Assembly: GCA_937921035.1 (NCBI GenBank)
Contig: CALEUL010000033.1
Coordinates: forward strand, 1 to 64,000
Direction: 5' to 3'
DNA length: 64,000 bases
DNA from: an uncultured Porphyromonadaceae bacterium
GTDB lineage: Bacteria > Bacteroidota > Bacteroidia > Bacteroidales > Muribaculaceae
Within the stretch, counting starts at the first letter, position 1; each line of letters starts with the position of its first letter. The position numbers and the translations under genes were made by a program. This document shows positions 51,406 through 60,151 of the stretch, piece after piece. The notes beneath the pieces are model-generated. The model was not told where the DNA came from. It made no database searches and saw nothing but the letters and a program-made list of their open reading frames with translations.

Positions 51406-51409
51406 GGAC

Positions 51410-52285
51410 CTACAGAGATTTCAGCATCTTGAAAATATCGTCGCCGGTAACGCGGCGTGCCTTGCGCGGAATCTTTGGCTTGCTGATATTCACGCCGCCG
51501 TTCCAGTCGGCACGATCCATCGACGTACTCACGGCGGCTTCTACATTACGCGTTTTCACCTGGGTTGCAAATTCCAGCGACGAAGCCACCACTCCCGCCG
51601 GGGTAGACGATGTCTGCCCGAACACACAATCGACAGGCATAAGGCCACGGGGCTCTATCGACATACAGACAAGGCGCGGAACAGCGCCCTGAGCGCTCAA
51701 GACCGTGTACGACCATTCAAGTCCGACGGGCATATCCTTAGGCACGAAACTGAAACCTGTTTTCTGCATATCGCCGATATCGAAACGGCTGATATCCTTG
51801 TCAGTTACAGCACCTTTACCAGGTACGAAAGCCTGCCCGAGCAAAAGGCTCTGGATGTCGGCGAGCGTGATTCCATATTTATCGGACAAACCGGCGATAG
51901 ACTCTCTGAAATACATATCCATAGCCTTAACGCAGACTATCACGGAATCGGTGTCGGCATACAAGGAAGCCACCTCGAAACCGAACATACGCATGGATAT
52001 GGATATATCCTTGCCGTTGCGCATCTTAAGGACGCCGGAACAACTGAACTTGGAAGGCTGAGTCATGCTTACACGCACGGGCACAGAAACGTCGGTCCAC
52101 GGCGAATAAGAATCGGCCAGAGTGCGGAACTCCGCTTTCGGGTCGGCAGTAATCACCTCTCCGGTGTTCTCAATTGGATATTCACCGCTCTTCGCGGCTT
52201 TGCGGGAGCTGCCGCAGGCACTGAGCAGCAAAAGCGCGAGCACAGCGGAGCAGCAACTTAGAAAAATAAGCTTTTTATTCATCAT
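51410..52285 (-). CDS. DUF4292 lipoprotein
   Basis: The 291-residue protein has a lipoprotein signal (LALLLLSACGSS, Cys about residue 24) and a DUF4292 body: a LolA/LolB-like half-barrel beta pattern (VSVPVRVSMTQPSKFSCSGVLKMRNG, ISMRMFGFEVASLYADTDSV). The family lies near outer-membrane assembly functions in Bacteroidetes and may bind lipid or lipoproteins, but this is inferred from fold. The order dut, TPR protein, DUF4292, M23/EnvC is a familiar Bacteroidales arrangement. Spacing to neighbours is 4-7 bases. Confidence 0.85.
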   Translation of the reverse strand: MMNKKLIFLSCCSAVLALLLLSACGSSRKAAKSGEYPIENTGEVITADPKAEFRTLADSYSPWTDVSVPVRVSMTQPSKFSCSGVLKMRNGKDISISMRMFGFEVASLYADTDSVIVCVKAMDMYFRESIAGLSDKYGITLADIQSLLLGQAFVPGKGAVTDKDISRFDIGDMQKTGFSFVPKDMPVGLEWSYTVLSAQGAVPRLVCMSIEPRGLMPVDCVFGQTSSTPAGVVASSLEFATQVKTRNVEAAVSTSMDRADWNGGVNISKPKIPRKARRVTGDDIFKMLKSL

Positions 52286-52292
52286 CTATGAT

Positions 52293-54107
52293 TTATTCGG
52301 CGTAGTAGGCCCGGTTCCGCACTTTTTTTCTGATAAGGTCGTTATCGGAATCCAGCTTAAGCGCCCGTTTCCAGAAATCCACTGCCTTCTGCGGCAGGTG
52401 ATTCCAGTAATATATGTCTCCGGCGTGGTCGAACACCTCCGCGGAAGGTTCGTTGTCCTCCTGGCCTTCGGGATTCACAGCGGGATTGATTTCCTGCGGA
52501 GTCTTTCCGTCCGGAGCGATTCCATATACAGCCAAAGCTTTATCTATCATCTCAAGGGCTTTCTCGTAGTTCTTTTTCTTGAACAGCACCCACGCGTATG
52601 TGTCCAAAAAAGTTGCGCTCCACGGTTCGGCGGCGCTGGCAATGGAGGCATACAGCTCGGCGGCATCCAAATCTATGCCTTTCACGGCGTTGAAATAGGC
52701 CCAGTTGTTCATCGCCATATAGTTGTCCGGATTAAGGTCTACGGCCTTTTTATATTCCACTTGCGCCTCGTCGTTGCGGTTGAGGCGGCTGTAAACATCG
52801 CCGCGCGAAGCATAAAGCGACGACTCAAGATTCTTGTTGTCGATTCTGAGAGTATCTATGCCTTCCAACGCCTTCAGTGCGTCTTCGGGACGGTTCTGAA
52901 GCATCAGTGCATTCGCCAACAGATATTGGAACCAACCGCCCTCGGGGTACATTTTCAGTGCCTGTCGCGCGGTGGATTCGGATCGGGCGGTATCGTTAAG
53001 CTGGAAATACAGGATGGTGAGGTCGCGCCAGCGTTCAGGACTGGATGGGTCTAAATCCAGACTGTAGCTCAACTGTTCGGCGGCCTCCTCTTTCTGTCCG
53101 ATAGCCGATTTGTATGCAGAATAATAGTCGTGCAGCCTTGCCTCGCCTGGATTAAGCTGCTGCAACACGGCAAACATCTGTCCGATGCGCGGCCATTGCA
53201 GCGTGTCGGTATACAGTTTGGAGACATACCCTGTGAGCAGGTTGAACTTCTGGTCGAATTCCAGTTCGGAGGATTCGAGGGCGTTGAACACCTCCCGGTC
53301 GTAGGCAACACTGTCGCCGCGGTTGCGGAAGAATTCGGCGCGCGCAAGATACACATTACCGTCTTCGGGATCGAGTTCTGCCGCGCGGTTGTAGCTGGAC
53401 AGGGCCGAGTCCGGCATATCCAGATGCTCGAAAACATTTCCCATCAGCAGCTGCGCGCTCACGTCCGCAGGGGCACCGCGCCTCAGTTTCTCCAGTTCGG
53501 AAACAATGGCTGAGGTATCGTTGCGCAGCAGCAGGGCCGAAATCTTCTGGTACGCGAGCTGCAGGTTCGTACCCATCACCTTCTCCAGCCGGTCGAGAAT
53601 CTTCATTCCGCGGTCATAGGACGCCGAATCGTTAGTCATTCTGTATTTAGTGAACAGAGCCGTGGCAAGGTTGTAAGCAGGATCGGTGCGTTTGGGCTGC
53701 AGGCTGTCCAAAGTCTGCCACATATCGATGATATCGTCGATTCGGTTCATGTTTGAAGCCAGCATACCGAATGCTCCGACATACGCATCGTTGGTAGGGT
53801 CGGCATAAAACCGCGTCTTTAGCGCCTTGTAGGCGCTCTCGGCTGTTACGGAATCGAGCGGCATCTGCAGCTGCACCTCGGCTATTTTGGCAGCAATGAA
53901 CGTATCTTCGGGCGCAAGTGCCGCGGCACGACGCAGAAGATAGTAATAGTCGTCGTAGCGGCCGTCATCGGCGGCATAAGCGGCTTCGAGAAAGATATAA
54001 TCGGCCTTGCGGCGGGCGGCCTCATCGGGATTGGCGGCACAAAGCGACGCCACCGCAGCAACTGCGGCGATGAGCAGAGGAAGAAGATGTAGACGCGATT
54101 TTTTCAC
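52293..54107 (-). CDS. Exported TPR-repeat protein
   Basis: The 604-residue protein has a signal peptide (LLIAAVAAVASLCAA) and about twelve or more TPR units over residues 30-600 (for example YKSAIGQKEEAAEQLSYSLDLDPSSPERW and DVYSRLNRNDEAQVEYKKAVDLNPDNYMAMN). It ends with a conserved block (DHAGDIYYWNHLPQKAVDFWKRALKLD) close to the C-terminus. The start codon is GTG. It likely serves as a periplasmic or outer-membrane scaffold. The operon partner DUF4292 suggests an envelope-assembly role, which is inference. Confidence 0.85.
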   Translation of the reverse strand: MKKSRLHLLPLLIAAVAAVASLCAANPDEAARRKADYIFLEAAYAADDGRYDDYYYLLRRAAALAPEDTFIAAKIAEVQLQMPLDSVTAESAYKALKTRFYADPTNDAYVGAFGMLASNMNRIDDIIDMWQTLDSLQPKRTDPAYNLATALFTKYRMTNDSASYDRGMKILDRLEKVMGTNLQLAYQKISALLLRNDTSAIVSELEKLRRGAPADVSAQLLMGNVFEHLDMPDSALSSYNRAAELDPEDGNVYLARAEFFRNRGDSVAYDREVFNALESSELEFDQKFNLLTGYVSKLYTDTLQWPRIGQMFAVLQQLNPGEARLHDYYSAYKSAIGQKEEAAEQLSYSLDLDPSSPERWRDLTILYFQLNDTARSESTARQALKMYPEGGWFQYLLANALMLQNRPEDALKALEGIDTLRIDNKNLESSLYASRGDVYSRLNRNDEAQVEYKKAVDLNPDNYMAMNNWAYFNAVKGIDLDAAELYASIASAAEPWSATFLDTYAWVLFKKKNYEKALEMIDKALAVYGIAPDGKTPQEINPAVNPEGQEDNEPSAEVFDHAGDIYYWNHLPQKAVDFWKRALKLDSDNDLIRKKVRNRAYYAE

Positions 54108-54122
54108 GGGGCAAAAAGTGTT

Positions 54123-54569
54123 TTACTTAGTTCCGGTGTGGCCGAAACCGCCCTCGCCCCTGATGGTGTCCGAAAGCTCGGCAACACACTCCCACTCGAT
54201 GTGTGGAACCTCGGCGAGCACCATCTGACAGATTCTGTCGGCATGGTTGACGGTAAACGGTTTATCGGAAAGATTTATAAGTATAACACACAACTCGCCC
54301 CGATAGTCGGCGTCGATAGTACCGGGAGTGTTTAAAAGTGTTATTCCGTCGCGAATTGCCAGACCGCTGCGCGGCCGCAACTGTATCTCGTAGCCTGCGG
54401 GAATAGCCACTCGCAACCCAGTGGGCACAAGGGCACGCTGCCCCGGCATTATCACCATAGGCTCCTTGAGCGACGCACGCACATCCATGCCTGCCGAGGC
54501 AGGAGTGGCGTAGGCGGGCAATTCGTTACCGGAAGTATTTACTATCTGAACTTTAACGTTATCGGCCAT
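54123..54569 (-). CDS. dut: dUTP diphosphatase
   Basis: The 148-residue trimeric dUTPase hydrolyses dUTP to dUMP, keeping uracil out of DNA and supplying dTMP synthesis. The conserved motifs are present in order: SAGMDVRA, RSGLAIR, GTIDADYRGEL, and the C-terminal RGEGGFGHTG with the arginine that covers the active site. It sits in the middle of the minus-strand operon, 3 bases after the sorting-tail protein gene. Confidence 0.95.
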   Translation of the reverse strand: MADNVKVQIVNTSGNELPAYATPASAGMDVRASLKEPMVIMPGQRALVPTGLRVAIPAGYEIQLRPRSGLAIRDGITLLNTPGTIDADYRGELCVILINLSDKPFTVNHADRICQMVLAEVPHIEWECVAELSDTIRGEGGFGHTGTK

Positions 54570-54572
54570 AAA

Positions 54573-54905
54573 TCAAAGATTGATGCGCCGGGTAACGGAA
54601 CCTGCCTTGAGGATGTACACCCCGCGCTGGTTAAGGGTGAGGCGGACAGTGCCGGGCTTCAGTTGCCGCGATGTTATCAGCTGTCCGAGAATGGAATAAA
54701 TCTCCACCTTTACGGGATGCGCCACGCTGATGTACAGCACCCCGTCGCGTGTGGCAATTTCTATGGATTCGCGCTCGTCGGCATCGGGAGAGGTGTCGTC
54801 GAGACGTACAAGCTCCCACACCGGTGCTTTTGCGGCGCTTACAGGCGTTGCCGCAGGCATTGCGACAACGACGGCAAGGATTATCAGCAGGCGCAGTAGC
54901 TTCAT
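54573..54905 (-). CDS. Small exported protein consisting mainly of a T9SS-like sorting domain
   Basis: The 110-residue protein has a signal peptide (MKLLRLLIILAVVVAMPAATPVSA) and then only about 85 residues. The last 70 have the beta-strand pattern and wording of a type A sorting domain: DGVLYISVAHPVKVEIYSILGQLITSRQLKPG ... QRGVYILKAGSVTRRINL. No passenger domain exists between signal and tail. The ATG at 54905 lies just after the ansA stop; the longer reading to 55118 would run inside ansA. It may be a decayed cargo protein, a regulator or competitor of the secretion machine, or a small structural surface protein. No family function known to me. Confidence 0.7.
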   Translation of the reverse strand: MKLLRLLIILAVVVAMPAATPVSAAKAPVWELVRLDDTSPDADERESIEIATRDGVLYISVAHPVKVEIYSILGQLITSRQLKPGTVRLTLNQRGVYILKAGSVTRRINL

Positions 54906-54910
54906 TTCTA

Positions 54911-55954
54911 TCAGCGGGAATAGGGTACGGTCATTTCTCCGGCCAGAGGCAACGCTATGCGTCGGCGCACTTCCTTGGGTTCGAGACCCATGCCGAAAAG
55001 GAACATCATTTTTGTAATGGCGGCTTCGAAAGTCATGTCCAGGCCCGGAACCACGCCGGATGCCGTCAGGATGTCGCTGGACACATATCGCCCGGGGTGT
55101 ACACCACCGTTGACGCACTGGGTGATGTTTAGAATAACAACACCGCGCTCTACGGTCTCGCGGATAGCGTTAACAAACCACGGCCACGTGGGGGCGTTGC
55201 CAGTACCGTAGGTACGCAGCACAATGCCCTTTACGCCGGGCGTTGCCAGCTGGTAACGGAGCACGCTTTCGCTAAGGCCCGGATAGAGATCGATGGCTAT
55301 CACATTGGGGTCCAGCTGATAATGCACTTTAAGACCATCCGGATGAAGGATTCTGTTGAGCGCGTCGCGGTCGAAATGTATGCCTAAGCCTATTTTTGCA
55401 AGAGCGGGATAATTGTTGCTCTTGAAGGCGTTGAAATTATCGGCACTGCGTTTTGTGGCCCGGTTACCTCGCCACAGATAGTTCTCGAACAGGATAGCCA
55501 CCTCACGTACCGTCGCAACGCCATCCGACGTCCGCGCCGCTGCAATCTGCAGGGCCGTGATAAGGTTTTCCTCGCCATCGGTACGCACCTCTCCTATAGG
55601 CAGCTGCGAGCCGGTTATGATCACAGGTTTGTTAAGATTCTGGAGCATGAACGACAGCGCGGAAGCTGTATAGGCCATCGTATCTGTGCCGTGGAGAACC
55701 ACAAAACCATCGTACTTGTCGTAGTTGGCCGCTATCGCCTGTGCGAACAGCGTCCAGTGATGCAGGTCCATGTCCGACGAGTCGATAGGCTGAAACTGGA
55801 TGTTGTCTATTTCATAATCCAGCATCTTGATTTTTGGCACATTATCGATAAGGTGCGTGAAATCGAAAGGTTTCAGCGCCTTTGTAACGGAGTCCTCTAT
55901 CATGCCGATAGTACCGCCGGTATATATTATAAGGATTTTAGGCTTCATTGGCAT
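54911..55954 (-). CDS. ansA: Type I L-asparaginase
   Basis: The 347-residue enzyme hydrolyses L-asparagine to aspartate and ammonia. Both threonine motifs are present: YTGGTIGM at residues 11-18 (Thr12, Thr15) and LHGTDTMAYTASAL near residue 95 with the second catalytic Thr and Asp. There is no signal peptide, so it is the cytoplasmic type I. The first Met is at 55954 but MKPKILII at 55948 is an equally good start. It follows metG by 3 bases in a tight operon. Confidence 0.94.
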   Translation of the reverse strand: MPMKPKILIIYTGGTIGMIEDSVTKALKPFDFTHLIDNVPKIKMLDYEIDNIQFQPIDSSDMDLHHWTLFAQAIAANYDKYDGFVVLHGTDTMAYTASALSFMLQNLNKPVIITGSQLPIGEVRTDGEENLITALQIAAARTSDGVATVREVAILFENYLWRGNRATKRSADNFNAFKSNNYPALAKIGLGIHFDRDALNRILHPDGLKVHYQLDPNVIAIDLYPGLSESVLRYQLATPGVKGIVLRTYGTGNAPTWPWFVNAIRETVERGVVILNITQCVNGGVHPGRYVSSDILTASGVVPGLDMTFEAAITKMMFLFGMGLEPKEVRRRIALPLAGEMTVPYSR

Positions 55955-55957
55955 ATC

Positions 55958-58003
55958 CTATTTTACCTGCGCGCCGTTAGTGGCCTCGCCGGCGGGGGTT
56001 ATCACTTTAAGCGACCCATCGGCGTTAAGAGCCGAAAGAATCATGCCCTGCGACACCACACCGCGGATTTTGGCTGGTGCAAGATTGGCGATGAAACATA
56101 CCTGCTTGCCCACGAGTTCCTCGGGCTTGTAATGCTGAGCTATGCCGGAAACGATTGTCCGGGGAGTGCCTGTACCGTCGTCGATGCTGAACTGCAACAG
56201 TTTGTCCGACTTACGGACACGCTCGCAGGTAAGCACGGCGCCTATGCGGATATCGAGTTTCTCGAAATCGGGCATCTGTATCTCCGCCTTTATGGGTTCC
56301 GGAGTAAAGGCTTTTATCTGATTTTCCTTTTTAATGCGCTCCAACCTGTCGGTCTGCGCCTTGATGGCTTCGTCGTCGATTTTCTCGAACAGCAGTTCAG
56401 GGTTGCCGAGAACGGTGCCTGCAGGCACAACGTTGCGGTCTGCCAGCATATTCCACGACAGTTTGCCCAGCCCCAGAGTTTTTGCAAGTTTCGCGGCGGC
56501 AAAAGGCATGAAAGGCTCCATAGCGACGTCGATATATGCACATATCTGCGCGCATACATTCAACACGGTCTTAACACGCTCGGGATCGGTCTTGATAACC
56601 TTCCAGGGCTCGCAGTCCTGAAGGTACTTGTTTCCCACGCGGGCTATGCCCATAGCGTCTTTCAGCGCCTCGCGGAAATGGAATGTCTCTATATTGTCGG
56701 TGAGCGACTTGCGCAGGGCGTCCAGCTCGGCAAATGCGTCGGTATCCACCTGCTGAAGTTCGCCTGCGGCAGGAATGACACCGTCGAAGTATTTGTGCGT
56801 CAGCACTACAACACGGTTCACGAAGTTGCCGAGAATAGCGGCAAGCTCGTTGTTGTTGCGTGCCTGGAAATCACGCCAGGTAAAATCGTTGTCTTTTGTC
56901 TCGGGAGCGTTGGCCGTGAGGACGTAACGCAGCACGTCCTGCTTGCCGGGGAAATCCTGAAGATATTCGTGCAGCCACACAGCCCAGTTGCGCGACGTGC
57001 TTATCTTGTCGCCCTCAAGGTTGAGGAACTCGTTGGCGGGTACATTGTCGGGCAGCTGGAAGTTGTCGCCGTAAGCCATGAGCATGGCGGGGAACACAAT
57101 ACAGTGGAACACAATATTGTCCTTGCCAATGAAGTTGATTACACGTGTCTCGGGGTCTTTCCACCATGTTTCCCAGCTGTCGGGCAGCAGTTCCTTGGTG
57201 TTGGATATATATCCGATGGGGGCGTCGAACCACACGTACAGCACTTTACCTTCGGCACCTTCTACGGGTACGGGCACGCCCCACGACAGGTCGCGCGATA
57301 CCGCACGGGGCTGCAGGCCCATGTCCAGCCACGACTTGCACTGGCCGTAAACGTTGCTCTTCCATTCCTTGTGTCCCTCGAGAATCCACTCGCGGAGTGC
57401 CGGTTCCCATTTGTCCAGCGGCAGATACCAATGGTGTGTGGGACGTAACTCCGGTGTAGCTCCAGAAATCGCGCTTTTTGGGTTTATAAGGTCGGTGGCG
57501 TTCAGCGATGTGCCGCATGCCTCGCACTGGTCGCCGTAGGCACGCGGATTGTGGCAGTGTGGGCACTCGCCGGTAACATATCTGTCGGCCAGGAACTGCT
57601 TGGCCTCGGGATCATAGAGCTGCTGTGAGGTCTTTTCTATGAACTCGCCCTTATCGTAGAGATGACGGAAGAACTCCGACGCTGTCTCGCTGTGAATATC
57701 CGATGTTGTGCGGGAATAGATATCGAATGATATGCCAAGTTCCTCAAAAGACTTTTTGATAATGGCATGGTAGCGGTCGACGATATCCTGGGGAGTAACG
57801 CCTTCTGCTTTGGCTTTCAAGGTGATAGGCACACCGTGTTCATCACTGCCGCCAATCATTACAACAGGACGTCCTGCCAGTCGCAAATATCGGGCATAAA
57901 TATCTGCGGGGATATACACGCCGGCAAGATGGCCGATATGGACGGGTCCGTTAGTATAAGGGAGAGCTGTGGTGATGAGAGTTCGCTTAAAATCTTTGCT
58001 CAT
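55958..58003 (-). CDS. metG: Methionyl-tRNA synthetase
   Basis: The 681-residue class I synthetase charges tRNA-Met. HIGH is at residues 22-25 (PVHIGH), the zinc-binding region has CPHC and CEAC pairs (about 146-165), and the KMSKS loop appears as KISTS, usual in this group. The C-terminal about 110 residues (FEKLDIRIGAVLTCERV ... VISQ-like end) form the tRNA-binding EMAP/OB domain that makes the enzyme dimeric. It leads the eight-gene minus-strand operon with its own -7 box at 58076-58083. Confidence 0.96.
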   Translation of the reverse strand: MSKDFKRTLITTALPYTNGPVHIGHLAGVYIPADIYARYLRLAGRPVVMIGGSDEHGVPITLKAKAEGVTPQDIVDRYHAIIKKSFEELGISFDIYSRTTSDIHSETASEFFRHLYDKGEFIEKTSQQLYDPEAKQFLADRYVTGECPHCHNPRAYGDQCEACGTSLNATDLINPKSAISGATPELRPTHHWYLPLDKWEPALREWILEGHKEWKSNVYGQCKSWLDMGLQPRAVSRDLSWGVPVPVEGAEGKVLYVWFDAPIGYISNTKELLPDSWETWWKDPETRVINFIGKDNIVFHCIVFPAMLMAYGDNFQLPDNVPANEFLNLEGDKISTSRNWAVWLHEYLQDFPGKQDVLRYVLTANAPETKDNDFTWRDFQARNNNELAAILGNFVNRVVVLTHKYFDGVIPAAGELQQVDTDAFAELDALRKSLTDNIETFHFREALKDAMGIARVGNKYLQDCEPWKVIKTDPERVKTVLNVCAQICAYIDVAMEPFMPFAAAKLAKTLGLGKLSWNMLADRNVVPAGTVLGNPELLFEKIDDEAIKAQTDRLERIKKENQIKAFTPEPIKAEIQMPDFEKLDIRIGAVLTCERVRKSDKLLQFSIDDGTGTPRTIVSGIAQHYKPEELVGKQVCFIANLAPAKIRGVVSQGMILSALNADGSLKVITPAGEATNGAQVK

Positions 58004-58075
58004 TATCGTACTGATTTTTGCGCTTTTATGAAAGCATGATAAACACTGATGCCTATGGCAATTCTAATCAAGTTG

Positions 58076-58083
58076 CAAATTTA
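58076..58083 (-). promoter_or_regulatory. -7 box of metG operon
   Basis: TAAATTTG on the minus strand gives a leader of about 65 bases before metG. Confidence 0.5.
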
Positions 58084-58194
58084 ATATTTTCGGCCAAATA
58101 AACCAACAGCACAAGATTTTTTTCCTCAGTAAAACTGTTTCCTTTCAAATGGAAAGTTGCTCTCGAGCCTCCGCACCCCACTCAGAAAAAGAGA

Positions 58195-58222
58195 AAAGGC
58201 GCCTTCTCCCGAGGACGCCTTT
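58195..58222 (-). terminator. Terminator hairpin of the candidate small transcript
   Basis: A 7-bp stem (AAAGGCG / CGCCTTT) with a 14-base loop. On the minus strand it is followed by TCTCTTTTTC. Confidence 0.55.
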
Positions 58223-58254
58223 CCTTGTTTTAAAGACTTAAAACAATTACATAA

Positions 58255-58317
58255 CTAACATAAAACACATTTTTCCTTAATAAGCTTAACAAATTTATCA
58301 ACGGATCTATGCGTCAT
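58255..58317 (-). CDS. Candidate 20-residue small protein
   Basis: An ATG-TAG frame within the candidate short transcript encodes MTHRSVDKFVKLIKEKCVLC, a Lys-rich amphipathic-looking helix ending in a CxxC motif. It has no recognisable ribosome-binding site, which is normal in this phylum. The promoter and terminator around it make translation possible; the coding nature is unproven. Confidence 0.35.
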   Translation of the reverse strand: MTHRSVDKFVKLIKEKCVLC

Positions 58318-58449
58318 TACAGGCCATGACAACTCATTGCCGGCTTGGGAAAGCGCACAGTAAATTTTTAGGGAAGATAATCAAGTACTATTAGCCAGAT
58401 AGTGGTATGTTTCACTAAAAAAAATTGTGTATCCTTCTTTTTCGCAACG

Positions 58450-58457
58450 CAAAGTTA
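58450..58457 (-). promoter_or_regulatory. -7 box of the candidate small transcript
   Basis: TAACTTTG on the minus strand, an exact TAnnTTTG match about 155 bases downstream of the second DUF6377 gene. Confidence 0.5.
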
Positions 58458-58610
58458 CAAAAGATTTTCGGATTTGTTCATCTCGCACATGCCAAAATCT
58501 ATTAAATATTGTAAAAATAGCCTCTAATTGTTAATTATCAGCATTTTAACAATATTAAAATTCAGCCACAAACAGCCGATAGCCCGATGCGGCAAAAATG
58601 CCCCGGTGCA

Positions 58611-60149
58611 TCAGATTCGCGAACTTATGCGCATTATGTCGCGTTCGAAGCTATCCCGGCTAATCGCGCGGTTGCGCAGACGGTTGCGATAAGAGTAGAT
58701 TGTGTTGAGCGAGAAATTCAATACCTGGGCAATGCGGTTGTTGTCCTCTATGCCAAGCCGGACAAGCGCGAGAATACGGAGGTCGGAATTGAGCATCTCG
58801 TTCGATTTAAGGGTGATACGGCACTCGGGGCGGAAAAGCTCGTTCACATCCTCCACAAAGTTGGGATATATGTGCAGGAAGGCGTTGTCGAAAACTTCGT
58901 AGAACTCCTTGCTCTGTTCGTCAACGAATTTACCGGAACGTGTCATACGCAGAAGATCGTCGGCCTGCCCGGTGGCAATCTTGCGCATGACAATCTTGTT
59001 GAACTGACTCAGTTTGTCCATATATATGGACGACAGGTTGAGAAACTGGCTTATATATATTTCCTTGGCATTATTGGCGTCGCGAAGACTGTTCTGAAGC
59101 CGCCCCATTTTCACCATCTCCTTGCGCAGGACCACCAGGGTGAGGAAAAGAACGCAAAGAAGCACCACAAGGCCGACCACGAGCCAGTAGAGCGAACGCC
59201 TGCTTTCGGCAAGGCGGCTGCTGTAGGCATGTTCGATAATGGGAAGACCGCGCGATGCCTCCACCATTCGCAGTGGCGCGCCGCAGGTTACGGCCTTCTC
59301 CAGCGCCGCCGACAGATAGTTGTGGGCGCGCGCGATATGGCCATAGGAATACAGGGTGTTGCCAAGTTCCTGCAGCGAGGCTACCTCTCGTGTGGCGGAT
59401 ATGACATCGGATATAGCCGAAAGAGTGAGATAATATATTGCCGAGGTTTCGTCGCCGCGCATGCGACTGATGGTGGACAGATGGTGGGCTGCCCTCGCCC
59501 GCAAGTTACTCTCCACAGGCTCCTGCTCCATTACTTCGGCAAGAAGAAGGGCGGCACGGTCGTAGCTGCCGGTAAGATAAAAATATTCGCCATAGTTGAA
59601 CTTGTGTTCTATGGTGCCGGAGGGAAGCACCTCCAGCAGTTTACGCTGAATGGCAAGCGACTTTTCCATTTCCTCGGCGGCCATGTCGGGATAGTCCTTG
59701 AAGAACGCGCCGATATACGAGTACATCTGACGCCCGCAGTCGTAATACGAGGCAAGATCAGCGGAGGCAATGCTGTCGGCGCTGATGCTGCTGTACGTAT
59801 TCACGGCTTTGTCGAACAGTCCGGCCAAAGGCATAAGTGCCGCCAGACGCCATTTGTAAGGCGCGGAGCCCTCGGTGCCGGCGTTTTCTATCGCACGCCA
59901 CAGATACGTCATAGCCGAATCGTTGTCGTAGCCTTTGTAAGCCTCGGATATACGCATCAGCTGCCGTCCCTCGGGCTTCTCGGGCAATGCGGCACACAGG
60001 CTGTCTATGTACGCCTGACGCTTGTCAAGATAGGTCTGCTGCTTGCTCAGAATAAAATCGAGACGTTTCAGCGCAGCATCAACATCGTCCTGCGTTATGC
60101 CGAAGGCACACGTTGCGGCAAAAAGGAATATGGCGAAAATCTTACGCAT
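58611..60149 (-). CDS. DUF6377-type membrane regulator with C-terminal LuxR-like HTH (copy 2)
   Basis: The 512-residue protein has a signal peptide, an exported TPR-like helical region (about 20-305), one transmembrane helix (about 310-336, VVGLVVLLCVLFLTLVV), a coiled coil and a C-terminal HTH (SDLRILALVRLGIEDNNRIAQVLNFSLNTIYSYRNRLRNRA). Layout, length and C-terminal wording match the paralogue at 39502-41067. It starts 2 bases after the mutL stop, so it is probably co-transcribed with mutL. What it senses and controls is unknown. Unlike copy 1 it has no own promoter that I can see. Confidence 0.85.
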   Translation of the reverse strand: MRKIFAIFLFAATCAFGITQDDVDAALKRLDFILSKQQTYLDKRQAYIDSLCAALPEKPEGRQLMRISEAYKGYDNDSAMTYLWRAIENAGTEGSAPYKWRLAALMPLAGLFDKAVNTYSSISADSIASADLASYYDCGRQMYSYIGAFFKDYPDMAAEEMEKSLAIQRKLLEVLPSGTIEHKFNYGEYFYLTGSYDRAALLLAEVMEQEPVESNLRARAAHHLSTISRMRGDETSAIYYLTLSAISDVISATREVASLQELGNTLYSYGHIARAHNYLSAALEKAVTCGAPLRMVEASRGLPIIEHAYSSRLAESRRSLYWLVVGLVVLLCVLFLTLVVLRKEMVKMGRLQNSLRDANNAKEIYISQFLNLSSIYMDKLSQFNKIVMRKIATGQADDLLRMTRSGKFVDEQSKEFYEVFDNAFLHIYPNFVEDVNELFRPECRITLKSNEMLNSDLRILALVRLGIEDNNRIAQVLNFSLNTIYSYRNRLRNRAISRDSFERDIMRISSRI

Positions 60150-60151
60150 CG

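Larger units (their letters stand above)
58190..58444 (-). ncRNA. Candidate small RNA or short mRNA with own promoter and terminator
   Basis: A -7 box TAACTTTG (58450-58457) predicts a start near 58443 on the minus strand, and a terminator hairpin at 58195-58222 followed by TCTCTTTTTC would end a transcript of about 250 bases. metG has a separate promoter downstream, so this unit appears independent. The RNA is AU-rich with two small GC hairpin areas. It could be a regulatory RNA or the mRNA for the 20-residue ORF at 58255-58317. I see no match to 6S or tmRNA that I could defend. Confidence 0.4.
58004..58610. other. Intergenic region of 607 bp with a candidate independent transcript
   Basis: It holds the metG promoter (58076-58083), a terminator-like hairpin (58195-58222), a second minus-strand promoter (58450-58457) and a 20-codon ORF (58255-58317). 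No T-box or known riboswitch core is recognised. The stretch 58458-58610 appears empty. Confidence 0.5.

Noticed and set aside
55691..57448. A 585-codon open frame on the plus strand
   Set aside because: It is antisense to metG and ansA and reads as low-information sequence.
58004..58450. T-box riboswitch upstream of metG
   Set aside because: T-boxes are a Firmicutes-type feature, and no T-box core sequence or specifier loop can be seen. metG also has a closer promoter that excludes most of this region.
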